A stretch of 64,000 nucleotides of DNA from Deltaproteobacteria bacterium. GTDB lineage: Bacteria; Desulfobacterota; Syntrophorhabdia; Syntrophorhabdales; Syntrophorhabdaceae. A program made the translations under genes and the position numbers. The stretch is taken from contig JAKLET010000009.1 in the NCBI GenBank assembly GCA_022711595.1, forward strand, positions 48,786-112,785, given 5' to 3'. The notes beneath the pieces were generated by a model. It made no database searches and was not told where the DNA came from. It saw only the letters and a list, made by a program, of their open reading frames with translations. The first letter of the stretch is position 1. Each line of letters begins with the position of its first letter. Below are positions 15,249-24,261 of this stretch, one piece after another.

Positions 15249-17063
15249 ATGAGAATATCAGAAAGTATGAGATACAGGCTGTTCCAATCCTGCATCAACA
15301 AGGTGGGCCAGCAGCTTACCGATATCGAAAAGAAGATCTCAACGCAAAAAAACATCAATGCCCCCTCGGATAACCCCATTGTCTTCGCAAGGTCCGTTGA
15401 GTATGACTCTGAACTGAGCATCAGCGGCCAGTTCAACGACAATCTCCAGCGCCTGAAAACCCTTGTGAGCATGTACGATACGTCTCTGACTACCGTGGAG
15501 GACCAGCTGGAAACCCTGGGAAGGCTTGCCGCAGGATACGGCACGGCGGACAGCAGCATCCGGCAGTCAAGCGTGGAAGAGTTAAAGAACATCATTGAAC
15601 AGCTTGTCACCGTGGCCAATACGAAGCTCGGCAACACCTATATCTTCGGCGGTCAGCAGGCCGACAGTGCCCCGTTCCGGCTTAACAACGATTACTCTGT
15701 CACGTATAATGTGTCCCAGGAAGGTGAGGACGCGACCGATATCTACCTTGACAAGGGCCAGCTCGGGCAGTTCGGGCTCTCAGGCAGGGAGGCGCTCTAC
15801 AGCACCACGAAGATCGCATTCGGAAGCGTCAGCAATGCCTACGCGGGAGATACGTATTCGAATACGGAAAGCTTTGCCTATGTCATCAGCGCCGCAAACC
15901 GCACGATGTATGTGAACGGAGCCGCCGTGAACCTCACTGCGGGCGTTTATAACGGCACCACCCTGGCAAAAGAGATCCAGACCCGGCTCGGAGCGGATTA
16001 TTCCGTTGCCTTCGATTCGAGCACCAGGAAGTTTGTCATTACGAACAACGCGGCAGCTGCGACGACCTTCAACTGGTCCAATCCCCTTGCAACGGCCGCC
16101 GGCACCCTCGGTTTCGACAGCGTCGATTCGGTTATCGCGAGCGGCGCGACAGAGATGAGTGATCTCGATACGGGCAGGAAGGCGTTCCTCGTGAGAATTG
16201 AGACCGGCGGGGCCGCAACGGGCGCCGTCGCATCCAGGGCAACCTACCGGTACTCCATTGACGGGGGAACCACGTGGTCGGCGGCCATGGCTGTCAATAC
16301 AGGCGGAGCTGATACGACGGCGGACATCACCATTGATGCGACGAACAATACCTTTTACCGCAACGGGGCGGCCGTGACGCTCACGAACGGGACATACACC
16401 GGGGACAGCCTCGCGACCGAGATCCAGACACAGCTCGGAGCCGGCTACACCGTCGGCTACGACGCATTGACAAGGAAATACACCATTACCAACAACTCGG
16501 GCAGCGTGGCGACCTTCAACTGGTCCAATACCGGGTCAACCGCCGCCGGCGTTCTTGGATTCGACAACGTCGATTCCGTCGTCAGCAACGGGTCGAATGA
16601 TGTCGGCGATTACGACGCGGGCATGTTCATTGACGGCGCGGGTGTGGCGAACGCGACGAACAACCGTATCAAGATGCTCTTTGGGACAACGAACACTCCG
16701 CTTAGTGCCAATGACACCTTTGAAGTGAAGGACCTGAGTATTTTCGAATTGCTGAAGAATTTCAAGGACGCCTTTGATGCGGGCAACACAACCTGGGTCG
16801 AAAAGAACATCCGGCATATAGACACGGCAAGGTCGTCGAACGAGAAGAACAATGCCGTGGTTGCATTCGAAGGCACCCAGGCAAGCATGCTCCTGGAGAA
16901 CAATGCCGCAAAGAAAGCACGGATCGAGGACATGCAGGGCGAACTGGTCAACGCCGATACAGCCCAGCTCGGCACGGAGTTCAACGTTCTCCTCAACACA
17001 TATCAGACCCTCCTGGCCGCCTTCTCCAAGATGCAGTCCATAAGCATCCTCAACTATCTGTGA
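15249..17063 (+). CDS. flgL: Enlarged hook-filament junction protein FlgL with a duplicated insert
   Basis: A 604-residue HAP3-type protein, about twice the usual length of roughly 300 residues. The N-terminus has KKISTQKNINAPSDNPIVFA and LGNTYIFGGQQADSAPF, both typical of FlgL. The C-terminus (about 490-604) has the matching coiled region ending LLNTYQTLLAAFSKMQSISI and LNYL. Between them lie two copies of a 91-residue beta-rich module, at residues 219-309 and 368-458, which share well over half their residues. The extra modules would enlarge the exposed D2/D3 part of the junction. Confidence 0.93.
   Translation: MRISESMRYRLFQSCINKVGQQLTDIEKKISTQKNINAPSDNPIVFARSVEYDSELSISGQFNDNLQRLKTLVSMYDTSLTTVEDQLETLGRLAAGYGTADSSIRQSSVEELKNIIEQLVTVANTKLGNTYIFGGQQADSAPFRLNNDYSVTYNVSQEGEDATDIYLDKGQLGQFGLSGREALYSTTKIAFGSVSNAYAGDTYSNTESFAYVISAANRTMYVNGAAVNLTAGVYNGTTLAKEIQTRLGADYSVAFDSSTRKFVITNNAAAATTFNWSNPLATAAGTLGFDSVDSVIASGATEMSDLDTGRKAFLVRIETGGAATGAVASRATYRYSIDGGTTWSAAMAVNTGGADTTADITIDATNNTFYRNGAAVTLTNGTYTGDSLATEIQTQLGAGYTVGYDALTRKYTITNNSGSVATFNWSNTGSTAAGVLGFDNVDSVVSNGSNDVGDYDAGMFIDGAGVANATNNRIKMLFGTTNTPLSANDTFEVKDLSIFELLKNFKDAFDAGNTTWVEKNIRHIDTARSSNEKNNAVVAFEGTQASMLLENNAAKKARIEDMQGELVNADTAQLGTEFNVLLNTYQTLLAAFSKMQSISILNYL
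15903..16175 (+). repeat. First copy of the 91-codon FlgL insert module
   Basis: Encodes residues 219-309, starting TMYVNGAAVNLT and ending MSDLDTG. It is paralogous to the copy at 16350-16622. Shared landmarks are EIQTxLGA, TRKxxITNN and TFNWSN. Confidence 0.85.
16350..16622 (+). repeat. Second copy of the 91-codon FlgL insert module
   Basis: Encodes residues 368-458, starting TFYRNGAAVTLT and ending GDYDAG. A 58-residue spacer separates it from the first copy and contains RYSIDGGTTWSAAM. Confidence 0.85.
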
Positions 17064-17068
17064 TAAAG

Positions 17069-17116
17069 AACCGCTTCAACCGTTTGAGCCGCTTGAACCG
17101 TTTAAACTGTTCCAGC
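17069..17116. repeat. Period-9 intergenic repeat after flgL
   Basis: Five successive 9-base units close to ACCGTTTGA or ACCGCTTCA lie between flgL and the convergent thioredoxin-like gene. The same unit type occurs at 8434 and 17817. Confidence 0.75.
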
Positions 17117-17182
17117 CTTTTCGCTTGAACGTAAAAAGGTGTGGATCGTTCCAGCGGCTTGCAGGTCATCATAGACCAGGCG

Positions 17183-17635
17183 CTATTTGGGCATGAGGTT
17201 CTTCACTTTTTTGATCTCTTCTATCCTGTGGTTCCTGTTGCTGATATAAGGAATGATCATTTCGACCTTGCCAGTTTTAGGGTTAACGGCAACAGATTTC
17301 GGTATGAACCTGCCTGCCGCCGGGGAATTCATCGCTTTTATGACATTTCCGGGAATGCCGGCCGAATCGTTTCTCGAAACATAAACAATGAAGGCATTGC
17401 CTTTAAGTTCCCTTATCACGTCCAGAGTAGCTTCTTTGGCCAGGCCGCATTTGCTGTTTTCATCGGAATAGACGAAAACTATGGGCATGTTCGTTGATCG
17501 CGCTTTTTCCTGTACATTTTTCAATGAACCCACCCTGTATACTTCAGGGGGCAAAGAAAAACCCGCAAAGGAGACCGTAACCAAACACGTCAGAATGCAA
17601 ATAATTGCATATGTAAATTGAAATGCCCGTTTCAC
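17183..17635 (-). CDS. Secreted thioredoxin-fold protein of unknown function
   Basis: A 150-residue protein. GTG at 17635 is preferred because GGGGGAGG lies 6 bases upstream; it gives a Sec signal peptide (FQFTYAIICILTCLVTVSFA). The mature part reads like a thioredoxin fold: NMPIVFVYSDENSKCGLAKEA as the first strand and active-site loop, then a FIVYVSRND strand, and RFIPKSVAVNPKTGKVEMII as the cis-proline region and last strands. Only one cysteine is present at the active-site position, so a disulfide oxidoreductase role is unlikely. The gene stands alone behind a sigma-70-like promoter and is convergent with flgL. Confidence 0.65.
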   Translation of the reverse strand: MKRAFQFTYAIICILTCLVTVSFAGFSLPPEVYRVGSLKNVQEKARSTNMPIVFVYSDENSKCGLAKEATLDVIRELKGNAFIVYVSRNDSAGIPGNVIKAMNSPAAGRFIPKSVAVNPKTGKVEMIIPYISNRNHRIEEIKKVKNLMPK

Positions 17636-17705
17636 GTTATCCTCCCCCAACGTGGAATGTCAGTATCTGAAAATGACCAACCCTTAACGGGGATGCTCTG
17701 CCCCC

Positions 17706-17735
17706 ATTGTACCACCTCCAAAGATAATTTCTCAA
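17706..17735 (-). promoter_or_regulatory. Sigma-70-like promoter of the thioredoxin-fold gene
   Basis: On the minus strand, TTGAGA (4 of 6), 18 bases, then TACAAT (5 of 6). It ends about 70 bases before the chosen GTG start. Confidence 0.45.
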
Positions 17736-17811
17736 CCAGATGGATCGGGGAATGCCATTTCAAATGCAACGTACAGACAGAATAAAATAAAAACAAAATT
17801 ACAGATTTACA

Positions 17812-17847
17812 TTTAAGCAGCTCAAGCGTTCAAACGGGCGAAACCGT
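17812..17847. repeat. Short period-9 repeat at the 3' end of the baeR-like gene
   Basis: Units AAGCAGCTC, AAGCGTTCA and AACGGGCGA follow each other immediately outside the stop codon of the response regulator at 17850. They are of the same family as the tracts at 8434 and 17069. Confidence 0.55.
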
Positions 17848-17849
17848 CT

Positions 17850-18521
17850 TTATTCCAGTTCGAACTTGTAACCCACGCCGTAAACCGAATGGATGAGCCT
17901 TGCCTCCGGGTTTGCGTTCTCGATCTTTCTCCTTAACTTCTTGATATGGCTGTCGATGGTGCGTTCGCTGACTATGCGTTCATCGGGATAGATCCTGTCC
18001 ATGAGCTGCTGACGTTTGTATATGCGCCCGGGGTTTGCAAAAAGGAACTGAAGGAGCTTGAACTCCACCGCGGTGAGTTCCAGGTCACTCCCGTCGAGGC
18101 TTGCGCGCCAGCGGGGTTCGTCCAGGACAAGTCCGGCCGCCTCGATCGCCTGCCCGTCCTGTGTCCGTCGAAGAACGGCCTTTACCCGTGCTATAACCTC
18201 GCGGGGGCTGAATGGTTTACATATGTAATCGTCTGCTCCCAGTTCGAGTCCAAGGAGACGGTCGATCTCTTCTATCCGGGCCGTTACCATTATTATAGGG
18301 ATGCGGGAGAATGTCCGTATGTCCTTGCATACCTCCATGCCGTCGCGTCCCGGCAGCATCAGGTCGAGGAGGATAAGCTCCGGTCTGTTCTCTTTTACCC
18401 AGGGGACCACATCGGATCCGTTATCGAGGCAGGAGGGTTCGAAGCCGGATGCCCTCAGATAGTCGGCAAGGAGGCTCGCAAGTTTCGGTTCATCCTCAAC
18501 AACAAGAATGGCCTTGTTCAC
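17850..18521 (-). CDS. OmpR-family response regulator, BaeR-like
   Basis: A 223-residue DNA-binding regulator. The receiver domain (1-118) has E9-D10, phospho-acceptor D53 (LLDLMLPGRDG), MVTARIEE and KPFSPRE. The winged-helix domain (about 130-223) contains LTAVEFKLLQFLFANPGRIY, RTIDSHIKKLRRKIE and IHSVYGVGYKFE. The pattern is closest to BaeR/CpxR-type envelope-stress regulators. It overlaps the sensor kinase gene by 4 bases and is divergent from the spy-tolC-macAB block it probably controls. Confidence 0.88.
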   Translation of the reverse strand: MNKAILVVEDEPKLASLLADYLRASGFEPSCLDNGSDVVPWVKENRPELILLDLMLPGRDGMEVCKDIRTFSRIPIIMVTARIEEIDRLLGLELGADDYICKPFSPREVIARVKAVLRRTQDGQAIEAAGLVLDEPRWRASLDGSDLELTAVEFKLLQFLFANPGRIYKRQQLMDRIYPDERIVSERTIDSHIKKLRRKIENANPEARLIHSVYGVGYKFELE

Positions 18522-19888
18522 GGGCCTGCCTCCTCAAAGGGGATGACGATCCTTATCAACAGCCCTCCCAGCGATGACGGTTGTGCGGTTATGGTTCCCT
18601 CGTGAGCAAGGACGATGTTCCTGCAGATCGAAAGCCCCAGCCCCGCGCCTCCCGACGAGCGGCTCCTGGAATTATCCACCCGGTAGAGGCGGTCGAAAAG
18701 CTTGTCCATATCGTCCGGAGGGACCCCGGGAGAGGAATCTTCGAAATCGATCGCTGCATGGCTGCCGCCGCATCGCAGACGGACGACAAGCTCTCCCCCG
18801 GCGTCGGTGTATTTCAGCGAATTGTCAAAGAGATTTGAAAAAAGTTGTCTCAGGCGCTCGCCGTCCGCAAAGATATACCTGCATTCTTCCGGGATGTCGG
18901 TGGTGAGTTTTATACCTTTGCGTGTGAATTCGGCACGATGGGTCCTGACGGAATCACCAAGCGCCCCGGCCGGATCCAGGTCTTCCTTGCGGTAGGTCAG
19001 TGCCCCGAGGTCGGAAAGGGTAAGCTGATGAAGGTCGTCAACAAGGCGGTGGAGCCTGACCACCTCCGCATGGAGTGAGCGGATGGCGTCCGGTGTTGTG
19101 TCGCGGACACCTTCCAGCAGAGCTTCGATCTCGCCGCGCAATACCGCAAGCGGGGTCCTCAGTTCGTGGGAGATGTCGGCCACCCATTGACGGCGGGCCT
19201 TTTCGTTCTTTTCGAGAGTCATGGCCATGGAATTGAAATCCTGTGCGAGACGTCCCAGTTCGTCTGAAGAGGTGACGGCAACACGGACCGAGTATTTTCC
19301 GGAGGCAAGCTCGCGGGTCGCCATAGCCAGGGCCTTGATGGGACGTACCACGCGTCTCGCCAGCGGCAGGGATATTGTCATGACCGCGAATATCAGTCCC
19401 AGTACCGCCGCGATAAGGGCCAGTTTTTGTTGTCTCAGGAACTGGAACTGATGGGGGCTGAGAAAATGTCTCGGCGGAAGTATGCCGATATATCCCACGG
19501 TCCGGCTGTTGTTAAGGATGGGTGTGTAATCCACCTCGCCGTGTCTTGCCGGTTGTCCGAACAGCGGCTTGTGCTCGGCATCGAGGATGATCAAAGGTAT
19601 CTTCGGGGGATGTACTTTGTCCGGCGGTGTTGACCTTTGTTCACGTGCGGTATACCTGATCCAGTACGATGGGTCTGCACGGAGAAAATCCCAGTTGCCA
19701 TGTTCCGAATAGTCCCGTTCAAGGTTGTTTTTTATAAATTCCGCCTCGTCTTTTGCCATGGAGTTGAGATACTGAAAAAATCCCCTGTCTATGTTCCATC
19801 TCATGATGATGAACATACAGAGGATCGCGAGGCATGTGGCGGCAAGTATCGAGAGGAACAGCCGGTATGTGATCCCTATCTTTACCAT
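18518..19888 (-). CDS. Sensor histidine kinase, BaeS-like
   Basis: A 456-residue inner-membrane kinase. The ATG at 19888 gives the BaeS-like N-terminus VKIGITYRLFLSILAATC, with TM1 at about 10-29. A periplasmic domain of about 125 residues follows, then TM2 at about 156-178, a HAMP domain (LARRVVRPIKALAMATREL), the dimerisation domain with H241 (ADISHELRTPLAVLRGEIE), and the ATPase with N-box LFSNLFDNSLKYT and G2 box GGAGLGLSICRNI. The G1 region reads DSSPGVP. A 71-residue upstream in-frame extension is rejected because it lacks family similarity and lies in the divergent promoter region. Confidence 0.9.
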   Translation of the reverse strand: MVKIGITYRLFLSILAATCLAILCMFIIMRWNIDRGFFQYLNSMAKDEAEFIKNNLERDYSEHGNWDFLRADPSYWIRYTAREQRSTPPDKVHPPKIPLIILDAEHKPLFGQPARHGEVDYTPILNNSRTVGYIGILPPRHFLSPHQFQFLRQQKLALIAAVLGLIFAVMTISLPLARRVVRPIKALAMATRELASGKYSVRVAVTSSDELGRLAQDFNSMAMTLEKNEKARRQWVADISHELRTPLAVLRGEIEALLEGVRDTTPDAIRSLHAEVVRLHRLVDDLHQLTLSDLGALTYRKEDLDPAGALGDSVRTHRAEFTRKGIKLTTDIPEECRYIFADGERLRQLFSNLFDNSLKYTDAGGELVVRLRCGGSHAAIDFEDSSPGVPPDDMDKLFDRLYRVDNSRSRSSGGAGLGLSICRNIVLAHEGTITAQPSSLGGLLIRIVIPFEEAGP

Positions 19889-20161
19889 ATCGAGCCCGTT
19901 TCGGGGTGTGTCATGTTCAGTATTGTACAACGCATTATCCTGAAATAGGCAGCCTTTTTGGACCTGTCGGAAAATATCCTTATTTCTTCCATATTTTTGA
20001 CACATTCGCCTGTTATCTTTGTGGACATGGAAAGAAACGGAAGGGCAGGAGAACAGCGGAAGAAAGCATGGGTCCCTGAACAGGCGGGAATGAACAGGCA
20101 CCTGATAGCGATATCGGCAGCCTCATTTCTTCACAATAAAGATCAGATCAAGGAGGTTAAT

Positions 20162-20719
20162 ATGAAAAAGGTGTTGGTTGGTTTGACCGCGGGTGTTCTT
20201 TTCATCGCGTTTACCGTCCATTTTGCATGCGCACAGGCGCCCTTCGGCCCGGGCCCGGGTCATCCCGGTGCGGGAATGGAGATGGGGCATCCCCTCTGGA
20301 TGGAACTGCCCGATCTCAACATTGACAGTGGCCGGATGGAAGCGATAAAGGAGATAAGGATAAAGGCGGTAAAAGAAACCATCAGAAAAAGGGCCGAGCT
20401 CCAGATCGCCTCGATAGAACTGCGTGAGATCCTCGGGAAAGACCGTGCGGATATGCAGGCCGTGGAGACAAAGCTGAAACAGATCGCGTCCTTCCAGACG
20501 GACATTCATCTTTCCCATATAAAGGCAATTGAAGAGATAAAGTCGAAGCTGACAAGTGAGGAAAGGAAAAAATTAAGGGAGTTTATTGAAGCTGCCCACG
20601 TGAGGCCCCCGGAGCATCTGTATGGAATGAAAGGCCCAGGGCCTTGCGACCAGCCGCCTCCTCCCGAAAGACGCCAGGCAGGGAAAAAGACACCGCCGGT
20701 CAAAGAAAAGGCGCGGTGA
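20162..20719 (+). CDS. Spy/CpxP-like periplasmic stress protein
   Basis: A 185-residue secreted protein. AAGGAGG lies 7 bases before the ATG, and a signal peptide (VLVGLTAGVLFIAFTVHFACA) follows. The mature protein is a helical hairpin: MEAIKEIRIKAVKETIRKRAE, then ELREILGKDRADMQAVETKL, then AIEEIKSKLTSEERKKLREF, where LTSEE stands where Spy/CpxP/ZraP proteins carry LTxxQ. Gly/Pro/His-rich ends (GPGPGHPGAGMEMGHP; CDQPPPPERR) might bind metal, which is speculative. A 68-codon upstream extension of the frame is not credible. It is adjacent to a BaeRS-like pair and efflux genes. Confidence 0.8.
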   Translation: MKKVLVGLTAGVLFIAFTVHFACAQAPFGPGPGHPGAGMEMGHPLWMELPDLNIDSGRMEAIKEIRIKAVKETIRKRAELQIASIELREILGKDRADMQAVETKLKQIASFQTDIHLSHIKAIEEIKSKLTSEERKKLREFIEAAHVRPPEHLYGMKGPGPCDQPPPPERRQAGKKTPPVKEKAR

Positions 20720-20757
20720 AAAAAGCTCTGGAGCATATTTAAAGGAAATTGGAACCG

Positions 20758-22257
20758 ATGAAGACCAATAAACGTCGTTTTCACGTGGGTCCGATATTGA
20801 TGGCGGTCTTTATGATCGCGATGTTTGCCCTGCTGGTTTTTCTTGGCGGATGCGCGAGTGTCGGACCTGATTATGTCAGGCCCGACACGAAGGTGCCAGC
20901 GGTATGGAACACACCGCTTGGGGGAGGCCTTACCCGGGCAGGCATGGATCCCGGGGTATTAAAAACCTGGTGGGCCACACTGAATGATCCCGACCTGTCC
21001 GGCCTCATAGAGCGCGCCGTGGCAGGAAACCTGGACCTGAAAAAGGCCAGGGCCAGGGTCAGACAGGCGAGAGCACAGCGAGGTGTCGCAAGCGCAGATT
21101 ATTTTCCGACCCTCGACGCTTCCGGCTCCGGTAGACGAAGCTATAACAGCAAAGGTACCGACGGCAAGATAAACGACCTTTACAATGCGGGTTTCGACGC
21201 GGCGTGGGAACTGGACATATTTGGCGGTATCCGCCGCTCTGTTGAGGCGGCCTCTGCCGACCTGCAGGCGGCCGGGGAGGATTTGAACGATGTCCTTGTG
21301 TCGCTGCTCGCGGAAGTGGCAATAAACTATATAGAAGTGCGTGCCTTTCAGACAAGGATCGCCTCGGCTGAAGGGAATATCTCAAAACAGGCGGAAACAC
21401 ACCAGGTGGCCCTGTGGCGTCAGCAGGCAGGTCTCGGTGACGAGCTTGCTGTGCAGGAAGCGCTCTATAATCTTGAGAATACGCGGTCTCAGCTGCCGGT
21501 ACTGCGCTCCGGGCTCGAGGAGGCATTGAACAGAATTGCCGTTCTGCTGGGCGAACAGCCCGGCAGCGTCCACAGGCAGCTCGAAAAACCGGCGGCCATA
21601 CCTGCTCCGCCACCTGATGTTGCCGTGGGAGTGCCGGCAGATATGCTGCGCCGCCGGCCCGACGTGAGGCGCGCGGAACGCGAGCTTGCCGCGCAGACGG
21701 CGAGAGTGGGCGTGGCAACGGCGGAGCTTTATCCGAAATTCACGCTCATCGGGTCGATCGGTATTGAGGCTCTTTCACTGAGCGATCTTGTTTCCACTCC
21801 CACGAGGACATACAGTTTCGGCCCCGGGATCTCCTGGCCCATATTTCGCGGCGGGGCCATACGGAGCAAAATCGAGGTGCAGTCGGCCCTGCAGGAGCAG
21901 GCGCTCATCGCTTACGAAAAAGCGGTCCTCGATGCCCTGGAAGAGGTGGAAAACGTGCTGACGGCCTACGCGGAAGAACAGAAAAAGAGAGAATCCCTTC
22001 GCATCGCCGAAGGAGCTGCCCGTAAGGCTGTCGATATCGCCCTCGGAAAGTATGAGGCAGGCTTGACCGATTTCCTCGTCGTTCTTGTTGCCCAGAGGTC
22101 TCTCCTGTCGTTTCAGGACCAGCTGGCCCAGAGCGACGGTGCCGTGACATCCAACCTGATAAAATTGTACAAGGCCCTCGGAGGCGGATGGGAATCGATG
22201 GCGTCCGGCGGGGAGAAAGGGAAGATAAAGGAAAAAGCAGATGGGACCAAAGATTGA
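20758..22257 (+). CDS. TolC/NodT-family outer-membrane efflux lipoprotein
   Basis: A 499-residue outer-membrane channel for tripartite export. The ATG at 20758 is chosen over a TTG three codons earlier. The N-terminus has basic residues, a hydrophobic core and the lipobox LGGC (lipidated C32), followed by the OprM-type SVGPDYVRPDTKVPAVW. Two TolC repeats carry LKKARARVRQARAQRGVA, DAAWELDIFGGIRRSVEAA, RRRPDVRRAERELAAQTARVG and GPGISWPIFRGGAIRSKIEV (each split for length). It overlaps macA by 17 bases. Confidence 0.93.
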   Translation: MKTNKRRFHVGPILMAVFMIAMFALLVFLGGCASVGPDYVRPDTKVPAVWNTPLGGGLTRAGMDPGVLKTWWATLNDPDLSGLIERAVAGNLDLKKARARVRQARAQRGVASADYFPTLDASGSGRRSYNSKGTDGKINDLYNAGFDAAWELDIFGGIRRSVEAASADLQAAGEDLNDVLVSLLAEVAINYIEVRAFQTRIASAEGNISKQAETHQVALWRQQAGLGDELAVQEALYNLENTRSQLPVLRSGLEEALNRIAVLLGEQPGSVHRQLEKPAAIPAPPPDVAVGVPADMLRRRPDVRRAERELAAQTARVGVATAELYPKFTLIGSIGIEALSLSDLVSTPTRTYSFGPGISWPIFRGGAIRSKIEVQSALQEQALIAYEKAVLDALEEVENVLTAYAEEQKKRESLRIAEGAARKAVDIALGKYEAGLTDFLVVLVAQRSLLSFQDQLAQSDGAVTSNLIKLYKALGGGWESMASGGEKGKIKEKADGTKD

Positions 22258-23530
22258 CCCGAGGTCATTGATGAACAAGGTTCTGGAGACGGGCCCCCTT
22301 AAGTTTTCCAGGCGGCTGAAGCTGTACGCGGCGCTTGTGCTTCTGGTGATCGTGTCGGCAGCCGTGATCTTTGCCGTGTTCGCCGGCAAAAGATCGGGTG
22401 TGGTGCAGTACAAGACCGACCAGGCCCGGCGTGGCGACCTTGTCGTGATCGTGACCGCAACGGGGACCCTGCAGCCGACGAACAAGGTCGATGTCGGCAG
22501 CGAGCTCTCGGGGACAATTAAAAGCGTTGAGGTGGATTATAACAGCAAGGTGAAGGCGGGCCAGATCCTGGCGAGGCTGGATACCACGAAACTGGAGGCA
22601 ACGATAGCCCAATCCAGGGCCTCCCTGGAATCCGCGAAGGCAAAGGTGCAGCAGGCGCAGGCCACGGTGGTGGAAACGAAGGCAAAGCTGTCACAGTATC
22701 AAAAGGTCTGGGATCTAAGCGGCGGCAAGGTGCCTTCCCAGACCGAGATGGATGCGGCGAGGGCAGCTTACGAAAGGGCGAAGGCCGACGCGGCAAATTA
22801 CTCTGCAATGGTCTCTCAGTCACAGGCCGCCCTCAAGGCCAATCTAACAGACCTGTCAAAAACGGTGATCAAATCCCCCATAAACGGAATTGTCCTGACC
22901 AGGAGCATCGAACCCGGGCAGACCGTGGCCGCGTCCTTTACAGCGCCGGTGCTCTTTACCCTGGCCGAGGACCTGACGAAAATGGATCTTCACGTGAATG
23001 TGGATGAGGCTGACATCGGCAAAGTGCAGGAAGGACAGAAGGCTGTGTTCAGTGTGGCCGCCTACCCGAACCGCATGTTCGAGGCCGGGATCACCCAGGC
23101 CCGTTATGGCTCTTCGACAACATCCGGTGTGGTGACATACGAAACGGTGCTCAAGGTCAGCAACCCGGACCTTTCCCTCAGACCCGGCATGACAGCGACC
23201 GCGGACATTACGGTCAAAAAGCTCGAAAATGTCATTCTTATATCCAGCGCGGCATTGCGGTTTACACCACCCGTTCAGCAGGAAAAAAAGACCTCCACCG
23301 GCCTTGTCGGCGCGTTGCTGCCGCGGCCTCCGAAATCCGGGTCCCAGCAGCGCGACAGCCTGGCCGCGGGCAAACAGCAGCGGCGCATCTGGACTTTGAA
23401 GAATGGCAAGCTTACGCCCGTTTCCATCACGATAGGGGCGTCAAACGGGGGCGTTACGGAGGTTACGTCAGGAGATATCCAGCCGGGCACCGAAGTGGTG
23501 ACCGATGTGATCACGGGGACAAAAAAATGA
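22241..23530 (+). CDS. macA: MacA-type periplasmic adaptor protein
   Basis: A 429-residue membrane-fusion protein that links the MacB-type transporter to the TolC-type channel. The N-terminal anchor is at about 29-48 (LYAALVLLVIVSAAVIFAVF). Next comes the split lipoyl domain (TGTLQPTNKVDVGSELSGTI ... IKSPINGIVLTRSIEPGQTV) surrounding a helical hairpin of about 100 residues (ATIAQSRASLESAKAKVQQA). Then follow a beta-barrel and a membrane-proximal domain. The helical hairpin length fits MacA rather than heavy-metal RND adaptors. It is coupled to macB at its 3' end. Confidence 0.92.
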   Translation: MGPKIDPRSLMNKVLETGPLKFSRRLKLYAALVLLVIVSAAVIFAVFAGKRSGVVQYKTDQARRGDLVVIVTATGTLQPTNKVDVGSELSGTIKSVEVDYNSKVKAGQILARLDTTKLEATIAQSRASLESAKAKVQQAQATVVETKAKLSQYQKVWDLSGGKVPSQTEMDAARAAYERAKADAANYSAMVSQSQAALKANLTDLSKTVIKSPINGIVLTRSIEPGQTVAASFTAPVLFTLAEDLTKMDLHVNVDEADIGKVQEGQKAVFSVAAYPNRMFEAGITQARYGSSTTSGVVTYETVLKVSNPDLSLRPGMTATADITVKKLENVILISSAALRFTPPVQQEKKTSTGLVGALLPRPPKSGSQQRDSLAAGKQQRRIWTLKNGKLTPVSITIGASNGGVTEVTSGDIQPGTEVVTDVITGTKK

Positions 23531-24261
23531 TCGCCGACGCACATCTGAATGATGTCGGCAGCGGCAGCCGCATCATCGAGTTCAAAGGGGTGACGAAGGT
23601 CTACGGAAAGGGCTACGCGACGGTCGAGGCCCTTCGGGGAGTCGATCTTTCCATAGACGAAGGAGAGTTCGTCGCAATAATGGGGCCCAGCGGATCGGGC
23701 AAATCGACGTGCATGAACATCCTCGGATGCCTTGATATGCCAACGGCGGGAACGTATATGTTCAGGGACGTTGACGTGGGCGGTCTGACCCGCAACCAGA
23801 GGGCTCTGCTTCGCCGCCATTACCAGGGTTTCATATTCCAGGGATATAATCTTTTGAGCCGCACCTCAGCGCTGGAGAATGTGGAGCTCCCCCTGCTGTA
23901 CAGGGGCGCCGGTGCCCACGAGCGGCGGGACCGCGCCATGGAGGCGCTGGAAACGGTCGGTCTCAAGGGGTGGGAGTCGCATACACCCGGCGAATTATCA
24001 GGAGGCCAGCAGCAGCGGGTTGCCATCGCCCGCGCCATCGTCACCGGGCCCGCGGTCCTTCTGGCGGACGAGCCGACAGGAAATCTCGATACGGCCCGCA
24101 GCAGGGAGATCATGGATGTGCTGACCGATTTGAACAGGGAAGGCGGTATCACGATCGTGATGATCACCCATGAGCCCGATATGGCCGTTTATGCAAAACG
24201 CCAGGTCCATTTCCGGGACGGGCTGGTCGAATCCGATGCATTGAACGGGGGCGCGAGGTAA
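23527..24261 (+). CDS. MacB-type ABC transporter ATPase
   Basis: A 244-residue nucleotide-binding subunit of the LolD/MacB class. Walker A is GPSGSGKST (53-61), the Q-loop is FIFQGYNLL, the signature is LSGGQQQRVAIARA (157-170), Walker B is VLLADEPTGNLD, and the switch histidine is in MITHEPD. It is separate from the permease, whereas E. coli MacB is one fused chain. It overlaps macA by 4 bases and the permease by 1 base. Confidence 0.94.
   Translation: MIADAHLNDVGSGSRIIEFKGVTKVYGKGYATVEALRGVDLSIDEGEFVAIMGPSGSGKSTCMNILGCLDMPTAGTYMFRDVDVGGLTRNQRALLRRHYQGFIFQGYNLLSRTSALENVELPLLYRGAGAHERRDRAMEALETVGLKGWESHTPGELSGGQQQRVAIARAIVTGPAVLLADEPTGNLDTARSREIMDVLTDLNREGGITIVMITHEPDMAVYAKRQVHFRDGLVESDALNGGAR

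Noticed and set aside
19997..20002. Perfect TTGACA before the Spy/CpxP-like gene
   Set aside because: No acceptable -10 box lies 16-18 bases downstream, so a sigma-70 promoter could not be supported.
19958..20161. N-terminal extension of the Spy/CpxP-like frame
   Set aside because: AAGGAGG and a clean signal peptide mark the ATG at 20162; the upstream residues have no family similarity.
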